Assembly (NCBI RefSeq): GCF_005952805.1
Contig: NZ_CP040709.1
Coordinates: forward strand, 744,001-808,000
Length of the DNA stretch: 64,000 nt
Direction: 5' to 3'
From: Inhella inkyongensis
GTDB lineage: Bacteria; Pseudomonadota; Gammaproteobacteria; Burkholderiales; Burkholderiaceae_C
Of this stretch, positions 17,453-27,822 are shown piece after piece. The translations under genes and the position numbers were made by a program. Numbering within the stretch: the stretch's first letter is position 1; the number at the start of each line of letters is the position of its first letter. Below the pieces are notes generated by a model. That model had not been told where the DNA came from and made no database searches. It worked only from the letters and a program-made list of their open reading frames with translations.

Positions 17453-18637
17453 ATGAAAGTCATCAAACTTCGCGACGGCAAGGAGCGCTCGCTGCTGCGC
17501 CGCCACCCCTGGGTGTTCGAGGGTTCCATCGCCAAGGGCAAGGCCGATTTCGGCGAAACCGTGCGGGTGGAATCGGCCAGCGGCGAGTTCCTGTGCTGGG
17601 CCGCCTACAGCCCCAGTTCCTCCATCAAGCTGCGCGCCTGGAGCTGGGATGAGGCCGAGCGCATCGACGCCGAATTTTTCGCACGTCGCATAGCCGCCGC
17701 CTTGGCCTATCGCCAGCGCCTGGCCGTGGACAGCAACGGCGTGCGCCTGGTGCACGGCGAGGCCGACGGTCTGCCCGGCCTGATCGTCGACCGCTACGAC
17801 GACATCCTGGTGGCGCAGTTCCTGGCCGCCGGCACCGAACAGTGGAAGGGCGTGATCGCTGATGCCCTGCTGGCCGCCACCGGCTGCACGCGATTGTTTG
17901 AGCGCAGTGACTCGGGCGTGCGCCAGTTAGAGGGCCTGACGCCCGTGAAGGGTTGGGTGCGTGGCGAGGGCAACACCGAGGTCATCCTCACCGAATCCAG
18001 CTGGAAACTGAGCCTGGATGTGGCCGAGGGCCACAAGACCGGCTACTACCTGGATCAGCGCGACAACCGCCGCGAGTTCGCTAGTTGGGTGCGTCGTTTG
18101 GGCGCGCAAGAGGTGCTGAACTGCTACAGCTACACCGGCGGTTTCTCCATCGCCGCGCTGGCCGGTGGGGCGACGGACGTGACCAGCGTCGACAGCTCTG
18201 CCCCGGCGTTGGCGCGTGCCAGCCGCCACGTGGAGCTCAATGGCTTCGACCCGGCCCACCACCGTGCGCTGGACGCCGATGTCAACGGCACCCTGCGCGG
18301 CTTTTTGAAGGAGGGCCGGCAGTTCGACGCCATCGTGCTCGACCCGCCCAAATTCGCGCCCAGCGCCGCCCATGCGGACCGCGCCAGCCGCGCCTACAAG
18401 GACATCAACCGCCTGGGCCTGCGGCTGCTCAAGCCGGGTGGTCTGTTGTGCACCTACAGCTGCTCGGGTGGCGTGGGCCCCGAGCTGTTCCACAAGATCG
18501 TGGCGGGCGCGGGCATGGACGCCGGCGTGGACGCCTACATCGTCGACCGCGTGGGTGCCTCGGCCGACCACCCGCAGACCCTGTGCTTCCCGGAAGGGGA
18601 GTATCTGAAGGGGCTGTTGGTGATCAAGCGCGGCTAG
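17453..18637 (+). CDS. rlmI: 23S rRNA (cytosine-C5)-methyltransferase, RlmI family
   Basis: The 394-residue protein has an N-terminal PUA domain (KVIKLRDGKERSLLRRHPWVFEGSI), a central region (VHGEADGLPGLIVDRYDD) and a Rossmann methyltransferase domain with EVLNCYSYTGGFSIAAL, VTSVDSS and the catalytic LDPPKFAPS, then SCSGG. This is the RlmI/YccW layout; RlmI methylates C1962 of E. coli 23S rRNA. It is transcribed after xerC with about 30 bases between them. Confidence 0.9.
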   Translation: MKVIKLRDGKERSLLRRHPWVFEGSIAKGKADFGETVRVESASGEFLCWAAYSPSSSIKLRAWSWDEAERIDAEFFARRIAAALAYRQRLAVDSNGVRLVHGEADGLPGLIVDRYDDILVAQFLAAGTEQWKGVIADALLAATGCTRLFERSDSGVRQLEGLTPVKGWVRGEGNTEVILTESSWKLSLDVAEGHKTGYYLDQRDNRREFASWVRRLGAQEVLNCYSYTGGFSIAALAGGATDVTSVDSSAPALARASRHVELNGFDPAHHRALDADVNGTLRGFLKEGRQFDAIVLDPPKFAPSAAHADRASRAYKDINRLGLRLLKPGGLLCTYSCSGGVGPELFHKIVAGAGMDAGVDAYIVDRVGASADHPQTLCFPEGEYLKGLLVIKRG

Positions 18638-18641
18638 GCAA

Positions 18642-19448
18642 ATGACCGGCCGTCGGCTACTGCGGGCGCTGCGCTTGGGGCTGCCCGCTGGCTTGGCGGC
18701 GGCCGCTGCAGTGGCGCAGGCTGACACCGTCGGCGTCTGTTTCGACGAAGCCGATCACACGCCTTATTTGTTTCGCGATGCCACGGGCCAGTGGCGCGGC
18801 GCCACGCTGGACCTGGCCCGCGCCGCTCTGGCCCGGGCCGGCTACACGCTCAAGGCCCTGCCCATGCCCTGGTCGCGTTGCGTGCGGGAGGTGGAGGAGT
18901 TCGGCAGCCGGCGTTCGGCCGAGATGCTGCTCTATGCCAGCCTGAACCCCGAGCGCGAACGCAAATTCCTCGCCTCGGTGCCGGTCCACCAGATCCAGGG
19001 CGGCTTTTGGTATTCAAGCCGCCATCGGCCGCAGGCCGACCTGCCGCGCAGTTGGGTCGAGCTGGCCCGGTATCGCTTGTGCGGCATGTTTGGCCACAAC
19101 TACGCTTGGCTGGCCGGTTATGGCATCTCGCAGATCGACAGTGGCGCGCTCAATCTGCGCGCGGTGCTGGAAAAGCTGGAGCGCGGCCGCTGCGACTTTG
19201 TGCTGTCGGCCCTGGAGCCGGTGCGCGGCGCAGCTCAACTCGGCTTTGTTCAGCTGCCTGCTGAACTGGCCTTTCTGCCCTACCCGGACCGGGGTCCCAT
19301 CAGTCAACACCTGTTGTTGACCCGGCAGTCCCCACGTGTCGCCGATTTGCACAGCCGCCTCAACCAAGCCCTGCAAGCCCTGCAGGCCAACGGGGAGGCG
19401 GATCGCATCTACCAGGGCTATTTGCCGGATGGAGACGGGTTGCGCTGA
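18642..19448 (+). CDS. periplasmic solute-binding protein, amino-acid family 3-like
   Basis: The 268-residue product has a signal peptide (LGLPAGLAAAAAVAQA) and a bacterial extracellular solute-binding family 3 pattern: TPYLFRDATGQWRGATLDLARAALARAGYTLKALPMPWSRCVREV near the mature N-terminus and LNQALQALQANGEADRIYQGYL at the end. Single-gene proteins of this kind without a permease next to them are often orphan binding proteins or sensors. No ABC transporter genes adjoin it. It starts four bases after rlmI ends. Confidence 0.8.
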   Translation: MTGRRLLRALRLGLPAGLAAAAAVAQADTVGVCFDEADHTPYLFRDATGQWRGATLDLARAALARAGYTLKALPMPWSRCVREVEEFGSRRSAEMLLYASLNPERERKFLASVPVHQIQGGFWYSSRHRPQADLPRSWVELARYRLCGMFGHNYAWLAGYGISQIDSGALNLRAVLEKLERGRCDFVLSALEPVRGAAQLGFVQLPAELAFLPYPDRGPISQHLLLTRQSPRVADLHSRLNQALQALQANGEADRIYQGYLPDGDGLR

Positions 19449-19478
19449 GGCGGGCCGCGAAGCCCGAGCGAACCCGCC

Positions 19479-19937
19479 CTAGCCCGACAGCGGTAGCCCC
19501 ACCCCAAACTTCGCCCGCTTGACCGCGAAGTAGGCCTTCACGTTGCGCACATTGGCGTCCTGGGTGAACAGGCGTTGCGCCAGGGCCGCGTAGGCATCCA
19601 TGTCGCGCACCAGGATCACCAGCACGAAGTCCGGCCCCGGCGAGCTGCGGTAGCACTGCTGCACCTCGGGGGCCGCCACGGCCTTGGCCTCAAAGGCCTC
19701 CAGGTGCTCGGCACCCTGGCGGTCCAGGGTCAGTTCCACCAGGGCGGTCAGCAGCGGGGTGAAGGCGGCGGGGTTGAGGATGGCGACTTGGCGCTCGATG
19801 ACGCCCATGTCCTGCAGTGCCTTGACGCGTCGCAGCGCAGTGGCAGCTGACACGCCGCAGCGATCCGCCAGGGCCTGGTTGGTCAGTGATGCGTCTTCCT
19901 GCAGGCAGGCCAACAAGCGCAGGTCAGTGGCGTCCAA
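19479..19937 (-). CDS. Lrp/AsnC-family transcriptional regulator
   Basis: The 152-residue product begins at a TTG (19937) preceded by GGAGGGGGC; no ATG fits as well. The N-terminal helix-turn-helix reads LDATDLRLLACLQEDASLTNQALADRCGVSAATALRRVKALQDMGVI, and the RAM domain follows (FVLVILVRDMDAYAALAQRLF). It is divergent from glmS, and the 174-base interval contains AT-rich repeats (TGCAATTTTCATGCAAAAGCATTGC) that may be its binding region. The very long minus-strand frame that includes this gene is a shadow of glmS. Confidence 0.88.
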   Translation of the reverse strand: MDATDLRLLACLQEDASLTNQALADRCGVSAATALRRVKALQDMGVIERQVAILNPAAFTPLLTALVELTLDRQGAEHLEAFEAKAVAAPEVQQCYRSSPGPDFVLVILVRDMDAYAALAQRLFTQDANVRNVKAYFAVKRAKFGVGLPLSG

Positions 19938-20111
19938 GATGCCCCCTCCAGTTGGGTGGATGAAAATTGCAAAAAATGCAGAATTGTGAAGAAAAAAGTC
20001 TTCGCATTCTTGGTGTGCAATTTTCATGCAAAAGCATTGCCAAATTGCAAGCACATGCCGCATTGGCCTGCCTAGCATGCGCCACCTTTTCAAACGGGAC
20101 GGAACACCATC

Positions 20112-21980
<1,869 letters not shown>

Positions 21981-21998
21981 CGGTTGCGAACTTGGGCC

Positions 21999-22003
21999 GC
22001 CGC
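21999..22003. repeat. left target-site duplication of the Tn7-like element (GCCGC)
   Basis: GCCGC lies immediately before the TGT terminus at 22004 and is repeated exactly after the ACA terminus at 47838-47842. Five-base duplications are the rule for Tn7-family insertions. Confidence 0.9.
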
Positions 22004-22160
22004 TGTTCCGTACAAATAAAGTCGAATACTGGCAAATAAAGTCGAAAACAACCCGGGTGACTTTGGGGCGACGCACACATCAATAGCGTGCATCGTTCTC
22101 ATAGGAGACGAAGGCCGTTTCGCGGCCTAGACGATGTGATCGGCGGCCAAAGTCGAAAAC
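22004..22160. promoter_or_regulatory. glmS-proximal transposon end with three TnsB-type sites
   Basis: Three direct copies of a motif with core AAAGTCGAA are visible: CAAATAAAGTCGAAT at 22013-22027, CAAATAAAGTCGAAAAC at 22033-22049, and CCAAAGTCGAAAAC at 22147-22160. Tn7 ends carry arrays of TnsB sites of about 22 bp, and these are the obvious equivalents. The interval 22,161-22,295 up to the DUF4238 gene stop shows nothing further that I can name. Confidence 0.8.
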
Positions 22161-22295
22161 ACGGCAGCAGTGCCGAAGGGCGCCTGACTAAGGTGAGCTG
22201 GGTTGATGAGAGCGGCGGTTCCAGGCTGAATGCAGTCGCTCGACTTGACCTGGCTGAACGGTCACACTCGATGGCAGAGCTGACATCCAAGGGGC

Positions 22296-23399
22296 TCAAG
22301 CTCGTCTCGCGTCCTCACGCCAGAAATCTCGGTGACTCTGCATCGTTGCAGCGACTTCTCGGCGGACGTACTTCACGCCCGTCCCGTTCGTGAAGACGGA
22401 TCCCGGGGTGCGCCACCTAACGAGCGCAGGCCAGAGCGTTGGGGAGCAATGCAGAGTCTCAGAGTGGCAAATAGTTTCAAGCGTGCAGGCGTTCGCCTCT
22501 TCCGGCGTGACAACTCGGTAGCGTGTGTACTCGCCTTCGATTCGATCAAAGACCGCGACGTGGAACGCACGGCGGGAGGGAAGACGTCTTGCTGACGCTA
22601 CGTCGTACTGTGCAGAGAGTTCGGGCGAGTACGTCGCATCATGTAGATAGACGTTAGCGAAGCAGTTGAGGAGCTGATGCTGGTTAAAGGCTAGGACGTC
22701 TTCCTCTCTCCGTGTTTCAGCCCAGCCCCGGTCATGCTGGATGCTGTACACGTCACCGTCATATGCGATGCAGAGGACCTTCGGAGTCAGGGGGAGGAGC
22801 GCCAAAGCGCCTGCCGATTGCCAGCCAAACGATCGACCCGAAGCTCTCTTGTCCTCCAAGTACCAGCGATTCGTTAAGACCGCGGGGTCGTCTGACGTGA
22901 TGAAGGGCAAGCTGGTTCGGTTGCGGACGAGGCACACCTTCAATCCTTCGACTGCGTCCATGGCGTCGGCAAAGACTCGCATCGAAGTTTGAACGGCTTG
23001 TTTGATGTCGAGCCTAAACGAAGCAGCCCCTTCTCCAGCAAACTGTTGGAGATCCGCACTCATCTCCACAGCACGGCTCGATGCAGCCTCGGTCCGAAGG
23101 CTCTGAAACAACCAGAACCTGCGGAGAAGAACTTTGTGTTCCTCTCGAAGCGAATAGCCCGGAGTCCTGATCGCGCGAACTGTCGCCCCGTACGCGCGCT
23201 CCAGCGACGCTATCGCCGTTTCGAGCAGGGCATCCTTTCCGTAGAAGTAGTCCCGCGAACACTGATTCTTTACGGGGGCGTTTGCTATGAGCTTCCTGCG
23301 GTCGAGATTAAAGACATTGATGGATGCGTCACCCTCGTCCTTCGTAAATGGACGGAGATGACATCTGGGCACGAAGTGCTGGTTCTTATTGGTTGCCAT
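22296..23399 (-). CDS. DUF4238 domain protein, cargo
   Basis: The 367-residue protein begins MATNKNQHFVPRCHLRPFTKD, the typical DUF4238 opening (QHFVPRxxLRxF), and contains PFITSDDPAVLTNRW near residue 180, the second family hallmark. DUF4238 proteins occur in defence islands and phage-related loci, but I know of no established activity. The gene starts 12 bases after the UvrD-like gene ends on the same strand, so it is probably the third gene of that operon and may be an accessory part of it. Confidence 0.75.
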   Translation of the reverse strand: MATNKNQHFVPRCHLRPFTKDEGDASINVFNLDRRKLIANAPVKNQCSRDYFYGKDALLETAIASLERAYGATVRAIRTPGYSLREEHKVLLRRFWLFQSLRTEAASSRAVEMSADLQQFAGEGAASFRLDIKQAVQTSMRVFADAMDAVEGLKVCLVRNRTSLPFITSDDPAVLTNRWYLEDKRASGRSFGWQSAGALALLPLTPKVLCIAYDGDVYSIQHDRGWAETRREEDVLAFNQHQLLNCFANVYLHDATYSPELSAQYDVASARRLPSRRAFHVAVFDRIEGEYTRYRVVTPEEANACTLETICHSETLHCSPTLWPALVRWRTPGSVFTNGTGVKYVRREVAATMQSHRDFWREDARRA

Positions 23400-23411
23400 C
23401 GGCGACCAACT

Positions 23412-25124
23412 TCAAAGGAAAGGGCACGGCTCACTCTTTGGCGTCAGGATGGTGGCTCGCCGGATCGCTCGCGTCACGCCCACCCTTAGCGCCAGCAGAT
23501 CCTGGGCGCACGCCTTGGCGTCGTCCGGCTTCCTGGCGATGCGCTGGAACATGCCGTCATAGATGATGACCTCGTCGAACTCCTTGCCCTTGGATTTGTG
23601 GATCGTCATAAGGTGGATGCCTCGCCAATCCTTTTGAGCCGCTGCAAAGTGCTCCTGCAGCAGTGCGCTGCGCACTGCATCTTCAGCACCCCGATACCCG
23701 CCTTGAGTGCGCCATAGACCGCCCAGGTTGGCCCGCAATACCGACCCTCGGTGTAGAAGCCGAAGGTAGCGCGCATCCATCGCCACCTGCTTCAATGCAG
23801 TCGCGGGGGACAACGCCAGGAGGCCTCGAAGGTGTAGCCAGTCCGCGGCAGGGTCACCGGTCAATGTCAGCAGCTGCCGCTCATTCGAGATGCGATGGAC
23901 TTCACTGACGATTAACTTTCGCTTTGAGCCGGCGATCTTCCCAGTGGTGATGAAGCCACTCAGGGCGCCCGCCAGATCGAGTTCCGTCTGTGGAGTGGGT
24001 TTGGCTCCGCGCCGGCCTCGAATATGAGAGTGAAGTGCGGCAAGCATCCGACTCGCTACTTCCCCCGCTGGGCCCCCTTCCAGCAGAGTGGCAATGACGC
24101 CGGCAGCGAGCGCCGGGGGCTCGGCATCCATTGCGACGTCGTGGTGCAACTCAGGCAAGCCGTCTCCAGCGGACGACAAGTAGTCGGATAACTCCAGCAT
24201 GAGTCGTTTGGATGGAACCAGGATGGCAATCGATTTGTCCGGAACATTCCTCAGGCGTGCCAGGGCCGTGCAAACCGCTGCCTTGGTACTGAAGTGCAGA
24301 CTCTTGCCGAACATAAATCCATAGCGCGAGACCTTGACCTGCTGGTACGTCCTGCCCTTGTTGGCCCCAGTGAGGAGGTCGTTTCCATACGTCGTGATGT
24401 CGGTGCCGCCGCTCCGATGGTTCTCGCCCGCGAAGTCAAAGTGACTTGCTCGAAAGACGTCGAGAAACTCGCCTACTCTTCTAGGGTCAGCTCCGCGGAA
24501 CTCATAGATTCGTTGGTCGGGATCGGCCAGTGCGATGAGTCGGCTCCTTTGTCCAAGCTGCTGGATCAGTGACCATTCATCGCTGTTCGTATCCTGAAAC
24601 TCGTCGAGGATGATGACGGGATAGCTATCCGAAAAAATTCGAGCCAGCCGGCCACTCCGTCGGAACAACTCTCCAACCAGGCGAGCAAACAGGTCGAAGT
24701 GCAGGCGCCCTTCTTGCTCGAAGAGCCGCTGCTTCTCGGCATCGTGGCTGTCCTTTCCGATGTCCGCCAGGTGTGCGGCCGCTTCAGGGGGCGGCAAAAG
24801 CTGAACCCCAGATTTCCCGTTCAACAGATAAGCATGGCTTTTGAGAACGGACCAAGCGAAGGCGTGATAGGTGCTGACCTCCAGCCATTGCAGATCCTCA
24901 CGCGAGATCAGTTCCGAAGCCTTCTCAAGGATGCGCGCGACCGTCGGCCTGGCGAAGCTCAAGAACAAGATCTTCTGCCCTGGTTTGAGCACTCCTGAGC
25001 GGATCTCGTCCCCAGCCTTGACCAGGGCAACGTGGGTCTTGCCGGCTCCAGGACCGCCCAGCGCCAGGGCATGTTCTGCGCATGCCAGAAAGCCGCGCTT
25101 CTGATCGCTCCATGCGGCGGTCAT
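23412..25124 (-). CDS. UvrD/Rep-like superfamily 1 helicase, Gabija GajB-like
   Basis: The 570-residue protein has the SF1 helicase order: Walker A GGPGAGKTH near residue 23, VSTYHAFAWSVL (motif Ib region), Walker B VIILDEFQDTNSDEW near 170, LADPDQRIYEFRGAD (motif III), MTIHKSKGKEFDEVIIYDG (motif V region) and LRVGVTRAIRRATILTP (motif VI). It overlaps the upstream OLD nuclease gene by four bases (ATGA). An OLD-family nuclease followed by a UvrD helicase is the composition of the Gabija antiphage system. Subtype assignment is by gene pairing and motifs only. Confidence 0.85.
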   Translation of the reverse strand: MTAAWSDQKRGFLACAEHALALGGPGAGKTHVALVKAGDEIRSGVLKPGQKILFLSFARPTVARILEKASELISREDLQWLEVSTYHAFAWSVLKSHAYLLNGKSGVQLLPPPEAAAHLADIGKDSHDAEKQRLFEQEGRLHFDLFARLVGELFRRSGRLARIFSDSYPVIILDEFQDTNSDEWSLIQQLGQRSRLIALADPDQRIYEFRGADPRRVGEFLDVFRASHFDFAGENHRSGGTDITTYGNDLLTGANKGRTYQQVKVSRYGFMFGKSLHFSTKAAVCTALARLRNVPDKSIAILVPSKRLMLELSDYLSSAGDGLPELHHDVAMDAEPPALAAGVIATLLEGGPAGEVASRMLAALHSHIRGRRGAKPTPQTELDLAGALSGFITTGKIAGSKRKLIVSEVHRISNERQLLTLTGDPAADWLHLRGLLALSPATALKQVAMDARYLRLLHRGSVLRANLGGLWRTQGGYRGAEDAVRSALLQEHFAAAQKDWRGIHLMTIHKSKGKEFDEVIIYDGMFQRIARKPDDAKACAQDLLALRVGVTRAIRRATILTPKSEPCPFL

Positions 25125-27007
25125 TCCAGTGGCTTGGGCGGGTGCGGTTGAAACTTTGCGTAGATCGGCGCCTGCAGAAGAGGCTCAGCCAAAGCAGCAA
25201 GTCCGCCAACTTCGGGTGCTACGGCCACACCTTGAGCCGCCACTGCGGCGGCCTCGGCCGGTGGCGGCTCGACTACGTCCTTGATAGCCGCCAGCGTGAT
25301 TCGTACGTACTCCGGAACGTCATCGACGGTCGGACATGACGCGAGCAGGTCGCCGGCGTCCCCTCCGCCTTTCGCCCAGCCAAAGTACTGCGACAGCATC
25401 CCCTGCAGTTCAGCAAGCGGCGTCGCTGCTGTAGGCGTCTTAGCGGCAAGATGCGGAGGCCAGTCACCGGCGGCAATCACGGTATCGGCATAGGCGCGAA
25501 GTGCGGCCTCGGGTGTCCCTTGCAAGACTAGGTTCTCAAAGCCTTTGGTTGCTGATTCGTAGGCATGGTCTACAGCGGCGACGATTTGGGCCAGTGCCGC
25601 AGGCGACTGCTTATCGAACACGGCGAACACGACCTTTCCAAGCGACCGGAAGAAGGCCCCTAAAGGAGCCACATTGGTCTCTCCTCGCGCGTCGATGATG
25701 GCCACGCCGAGGTTCTCGAGAGACTTGAATCTCTTTGGATCCAGATCGCCGAGCCGGCGCGCCGCGGCAGGGATCGCATCGAACTCCGTACGGCCCTCGA
25801 GCACAAGCACATAGCGCGCGAGCAAAGCCTCGCAGAACCGCGCCCGAAACTCGGTGCGGTAGATCTTGGGCTTGACCGCAGGTGGATACGCAGCCGGCAG
25901 TCCGGTCATCATCCCCGCAGCGCGCTTTAGCACCACCACCTGACCGGGATCGAACTCCTCCAAAACATAGGGGGAGTGGGAGGTAAAGATCGCCTGAGCC
26001 GATTTCTGGCGCAGCGAATTGATGATTCGCTTTTGGGTATGCGGAGGAAGCGCGATCTCCGGCTCTTCCATCGCGAAGATGACGCTCTGCTTCAGTTCCG
26101 CAATGATGGACAGCAGAGCCAGGACCAGCGTGTTGATCGTGCCTGTTCCTTGATGCTGGTACGGCGCGGCATATATGGATCCATCAGACCTCATCGCACC
26201 GGTTCCCATGAAGACCGTCAGGGTGCGGCGCAGCATGTCCCGGGTGAGGTCCGAGACACGCATGTGGGGTTGCTCGGCCCAATCGGAGGGCACGTAGTGG
26301 CGTACTGCGTCTTGGACGGACGCAAGCAGCTCGCCGATCTCCTTGCCTTCTCCAACCGGCAGTGCCCGCAGCTGGTCAAGAAGATCCTCCCACATCCTCA
26401 GGTGCGTCTCCTTCAGGCGAAGGATCACATCCAGCAATGAGCCCCGCTCCAGGCTAAGTGCTCGGGCACCGGTGCGCAGAGTGCGCAGGTAAAGAAAGCC
26501 ACACTTGCGCTTGTCCGTGGTCGAAAAGCGCACATAGGAGCCATCCGCCATCTTGGGAATTGCGTAGTAGGTGTCGCCAGTGAAGTCGTCTTCGTTGACG
26601 TCGTACCAGCCGTTGAAGAACACGCGCATTGCCGGGCCGACATGCTCCGCGTCCGTGCCTTCGGGCGGAGGGCCTTCAAGAAGAGTCTTGGCGTTTGCGT
26701 CCCACCACTCGACGTGTTCACGGAAGTGCCGTTGCTGCTCCTCGGAAAGGCCGGCAACGATCACCTCGACCTGGATTGGGATCACCTCAGCGTTGGCCGG
26801 GTCTACGTACCGACCAGCATAGAAGTCGTGCTCGTCGACGACTGGGCGCCGGTGCAGCCGTTCGGGCCCGAGCACCAAATCCACCGCTTCCAGCAGAGTG
26901 GACTTGCCGGCGTTGTTATCTCCAACGAAAACCGTGTGACCGTCAAGTAGGACCTCGCCGTCAGCGATGCCTCTGAAGTTTCGGACGCGAACGCGCACAA
27001 GATGCAT
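25121..27007 (-). CDS. OLD-family ATPase/TOPRIM nuclease, Gabija GajA-like
   Basis: The 628-residue protein has an ABC-type ATPase half: RNFRGIADGEVLL, Walker A GDNNAGKST at residues 29-37, QGTGTINTLVLALL near 286, Walker B VIFAMEEPEI at 309-318, and TSHSPYVLEEF near 342. The C-terminal TOPRIM half has VLVLEGRTEFDAI (Glu near 404) and VFAVFDKQ (Asp near 465). It is longer than typical GajA, with a Pro/Ala-rich tail. A strong site GGGAGGG precedes the ATG. In Gabija, the nuclease cuts DNA when nucleotide levels fall during infection; that role is inferred here. Confidence 0.85.
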   Translation of the reverse strand: MHLVRVRVRNFRGIADGEVLLDGHTVFVGDNNAGKSTLLEAVDLVLGPERLHRRPVVDEHDFYAGRYVDPANAEVIPIQVEVIVAGLSEEQQRHFREHVEWWDANAKTLLEGPPPEGTDAEHVGPAMRVFFNGWYDVNEDDFTGDTYYAIPKMADGSYVRFSTTDKRKCGFLYLRTLRTGARALSLERGSLLDVILRLKETHLRMWEDLLDQLRALPVGEGKEIGELLASVQDAVRHYVPSDWAEQPHMRVSDLTRDMLRRTLTVFMGTGAMRSDGSIYAAPYQHQGTGTINTLVLALLSIIAELKQSVIFAMEEPEIALPPHTQKRIINSLRQKSAQAIFTSHSPYVLEEFDPGQVVVLKRAAGMMTGLPAAYPPAVKPKIYRTEFRARFCEALLARYVLVLEGRTEFDAIPAAARRLGDLDPKRFKSLENLGVAIIDARGETNVAPLGAFFRSLGKVVFAVFDKQSPAALAQIVAAVDHAYESATKGFENLVLQGTPEAALRAYADTVIAAGDWPPHLAAKTPTAATPLAELQGMLSQYFGWAKGGGDAGDLLASCPTVDDVPEYVRITLAAIKDVVEPPPAEAAAVAAQGVAVAPEVGGLAALAEPLLQAPIYAKFQPHPPKPLE

Positions 27008-27026
27008 TTCGACCCTCCCTGCCTGG

Positions 27027-27212
27027 TTAGACCCAGATCGCTAGCTGTTGCGCGCAATGGTAGGCAGGATTCAAGCTCACGCCGCGAATGAGCGCTCCGG
27101 GGCGCGATCGGACATCGATGACGCCAACACGAGTGACCGCAAGCGCTGCATGCGAGCCGTTGGACAGGCAACGGAACTCCAAGGCTGGCCGTAGCCTTTC
27201 ACCGCGAATCAT
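27027..27212 (-). CDS. possible small protein upstream of the OLD gene, 61 aa
   Basis: This frame ends 20 bases before the OLD start on the same strand and encodes a protein-like sequence (LEFRCLSNGSHAALAVTRVGVIDVRS). The ribosome site is poor because AAGG abuts the ATG. No family is recognised. It could be a leader gene of the defence operon or chance. The 140 bases beyond it (27,213-27,353) show nothing I can identify. Confidence 0.3.
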   Translation of the reverse strand: MIRGERLRPALEFRCLSNGSHAALAVTRVGVIDVRSRPGALIRGVSLNPAYHCAQQLAIWV

Positions 27213-27353
27213 CCTTGTGACTGCTTCGACTCAGCGGACTAACGGCTTGTTATTGCGACGCTGCCGAAGCGGTCGCTCGGGTCGCTCATCTCCAAGGGAC
27301 GCTCGTCGTTTGCCGCGCGCCGCCAACTGGCATTGTCGAGTGGCTAAGAGCGA

Positions 27354-27503
27354 TTAGGTCAGTGTCCGCGCCGGGCTGCTTTCGAACACTGGATGCATCC
27401 AGAGGCCGATCACGAGAACTACTGCTTCGAGGGTGATCAAGATTAGGTTCTTCATGTTCCATTTGATGGAACCCGAATTGCCTTCTTCTTGCTTTTCAGT
27501 CAT
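27354..27503 (-). CDS. small single-pass membrane protein, 49 aa
   Basis: From the ATG at 27503, preceded by GAGAAG, the product is charged at the N-terminus (TEKQEEGNSGSIKWNMK) and then has one hydrophobic helix (NLILITLEAVVLVIGLWMH). Short single-helix proteins are common in defence and toxin-antitoxin loci, but this one matches no family I know. It is on the same strand as the OLD/UvrD/DUF4238 genes and about 500 bases upstream of them. The interval 27,504-27,822 toward the TnsD-like gene contains no gene I can support and should hold the divergent promoters. Confidence 0.4.
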   Translation of the reverse strand: MTEKQEEGNSGSIKWNMKNLILITLEAVVLVIGLWMHPVFESSPARTLT

Positions 27504-27822
27504 AGGCTTCTCAACTTTCTCGGCCGCAAGCGGCTGCTGAGTGCAAGTGTCTGAGACGCTTGCACGTTGGTGATGCCCGGGGCGGGTCTGTGCCCCAGAG
27601 ACTGGCCCAATCGCTCTCTGTGCATTTTGACAGGTCGTCGGGCCAGCCACTTCCCTCCAAATGGGTGCTGATCGGCCTCACTGGGCGACTCGAATGTCGA
27701 CCCGGGTCAACGAACGCTACTAGCCGATTACACCCAATGCAGACCGACTGGTTGACTGTCTGCAACCGCTGCATAGCTGAAGCCCCGACACGCCGCTGAG
27801 CATCAATCAGCGTGCTCGGCGC

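Noticed and set aside
19938..20111. A glmS ribozyme upstream of glmS.
   Set aside because: The interval lacks the pseudoknotted core and is typical promoter-like DNA; that ribozyme is mainly known from Gram-positive bacteria.
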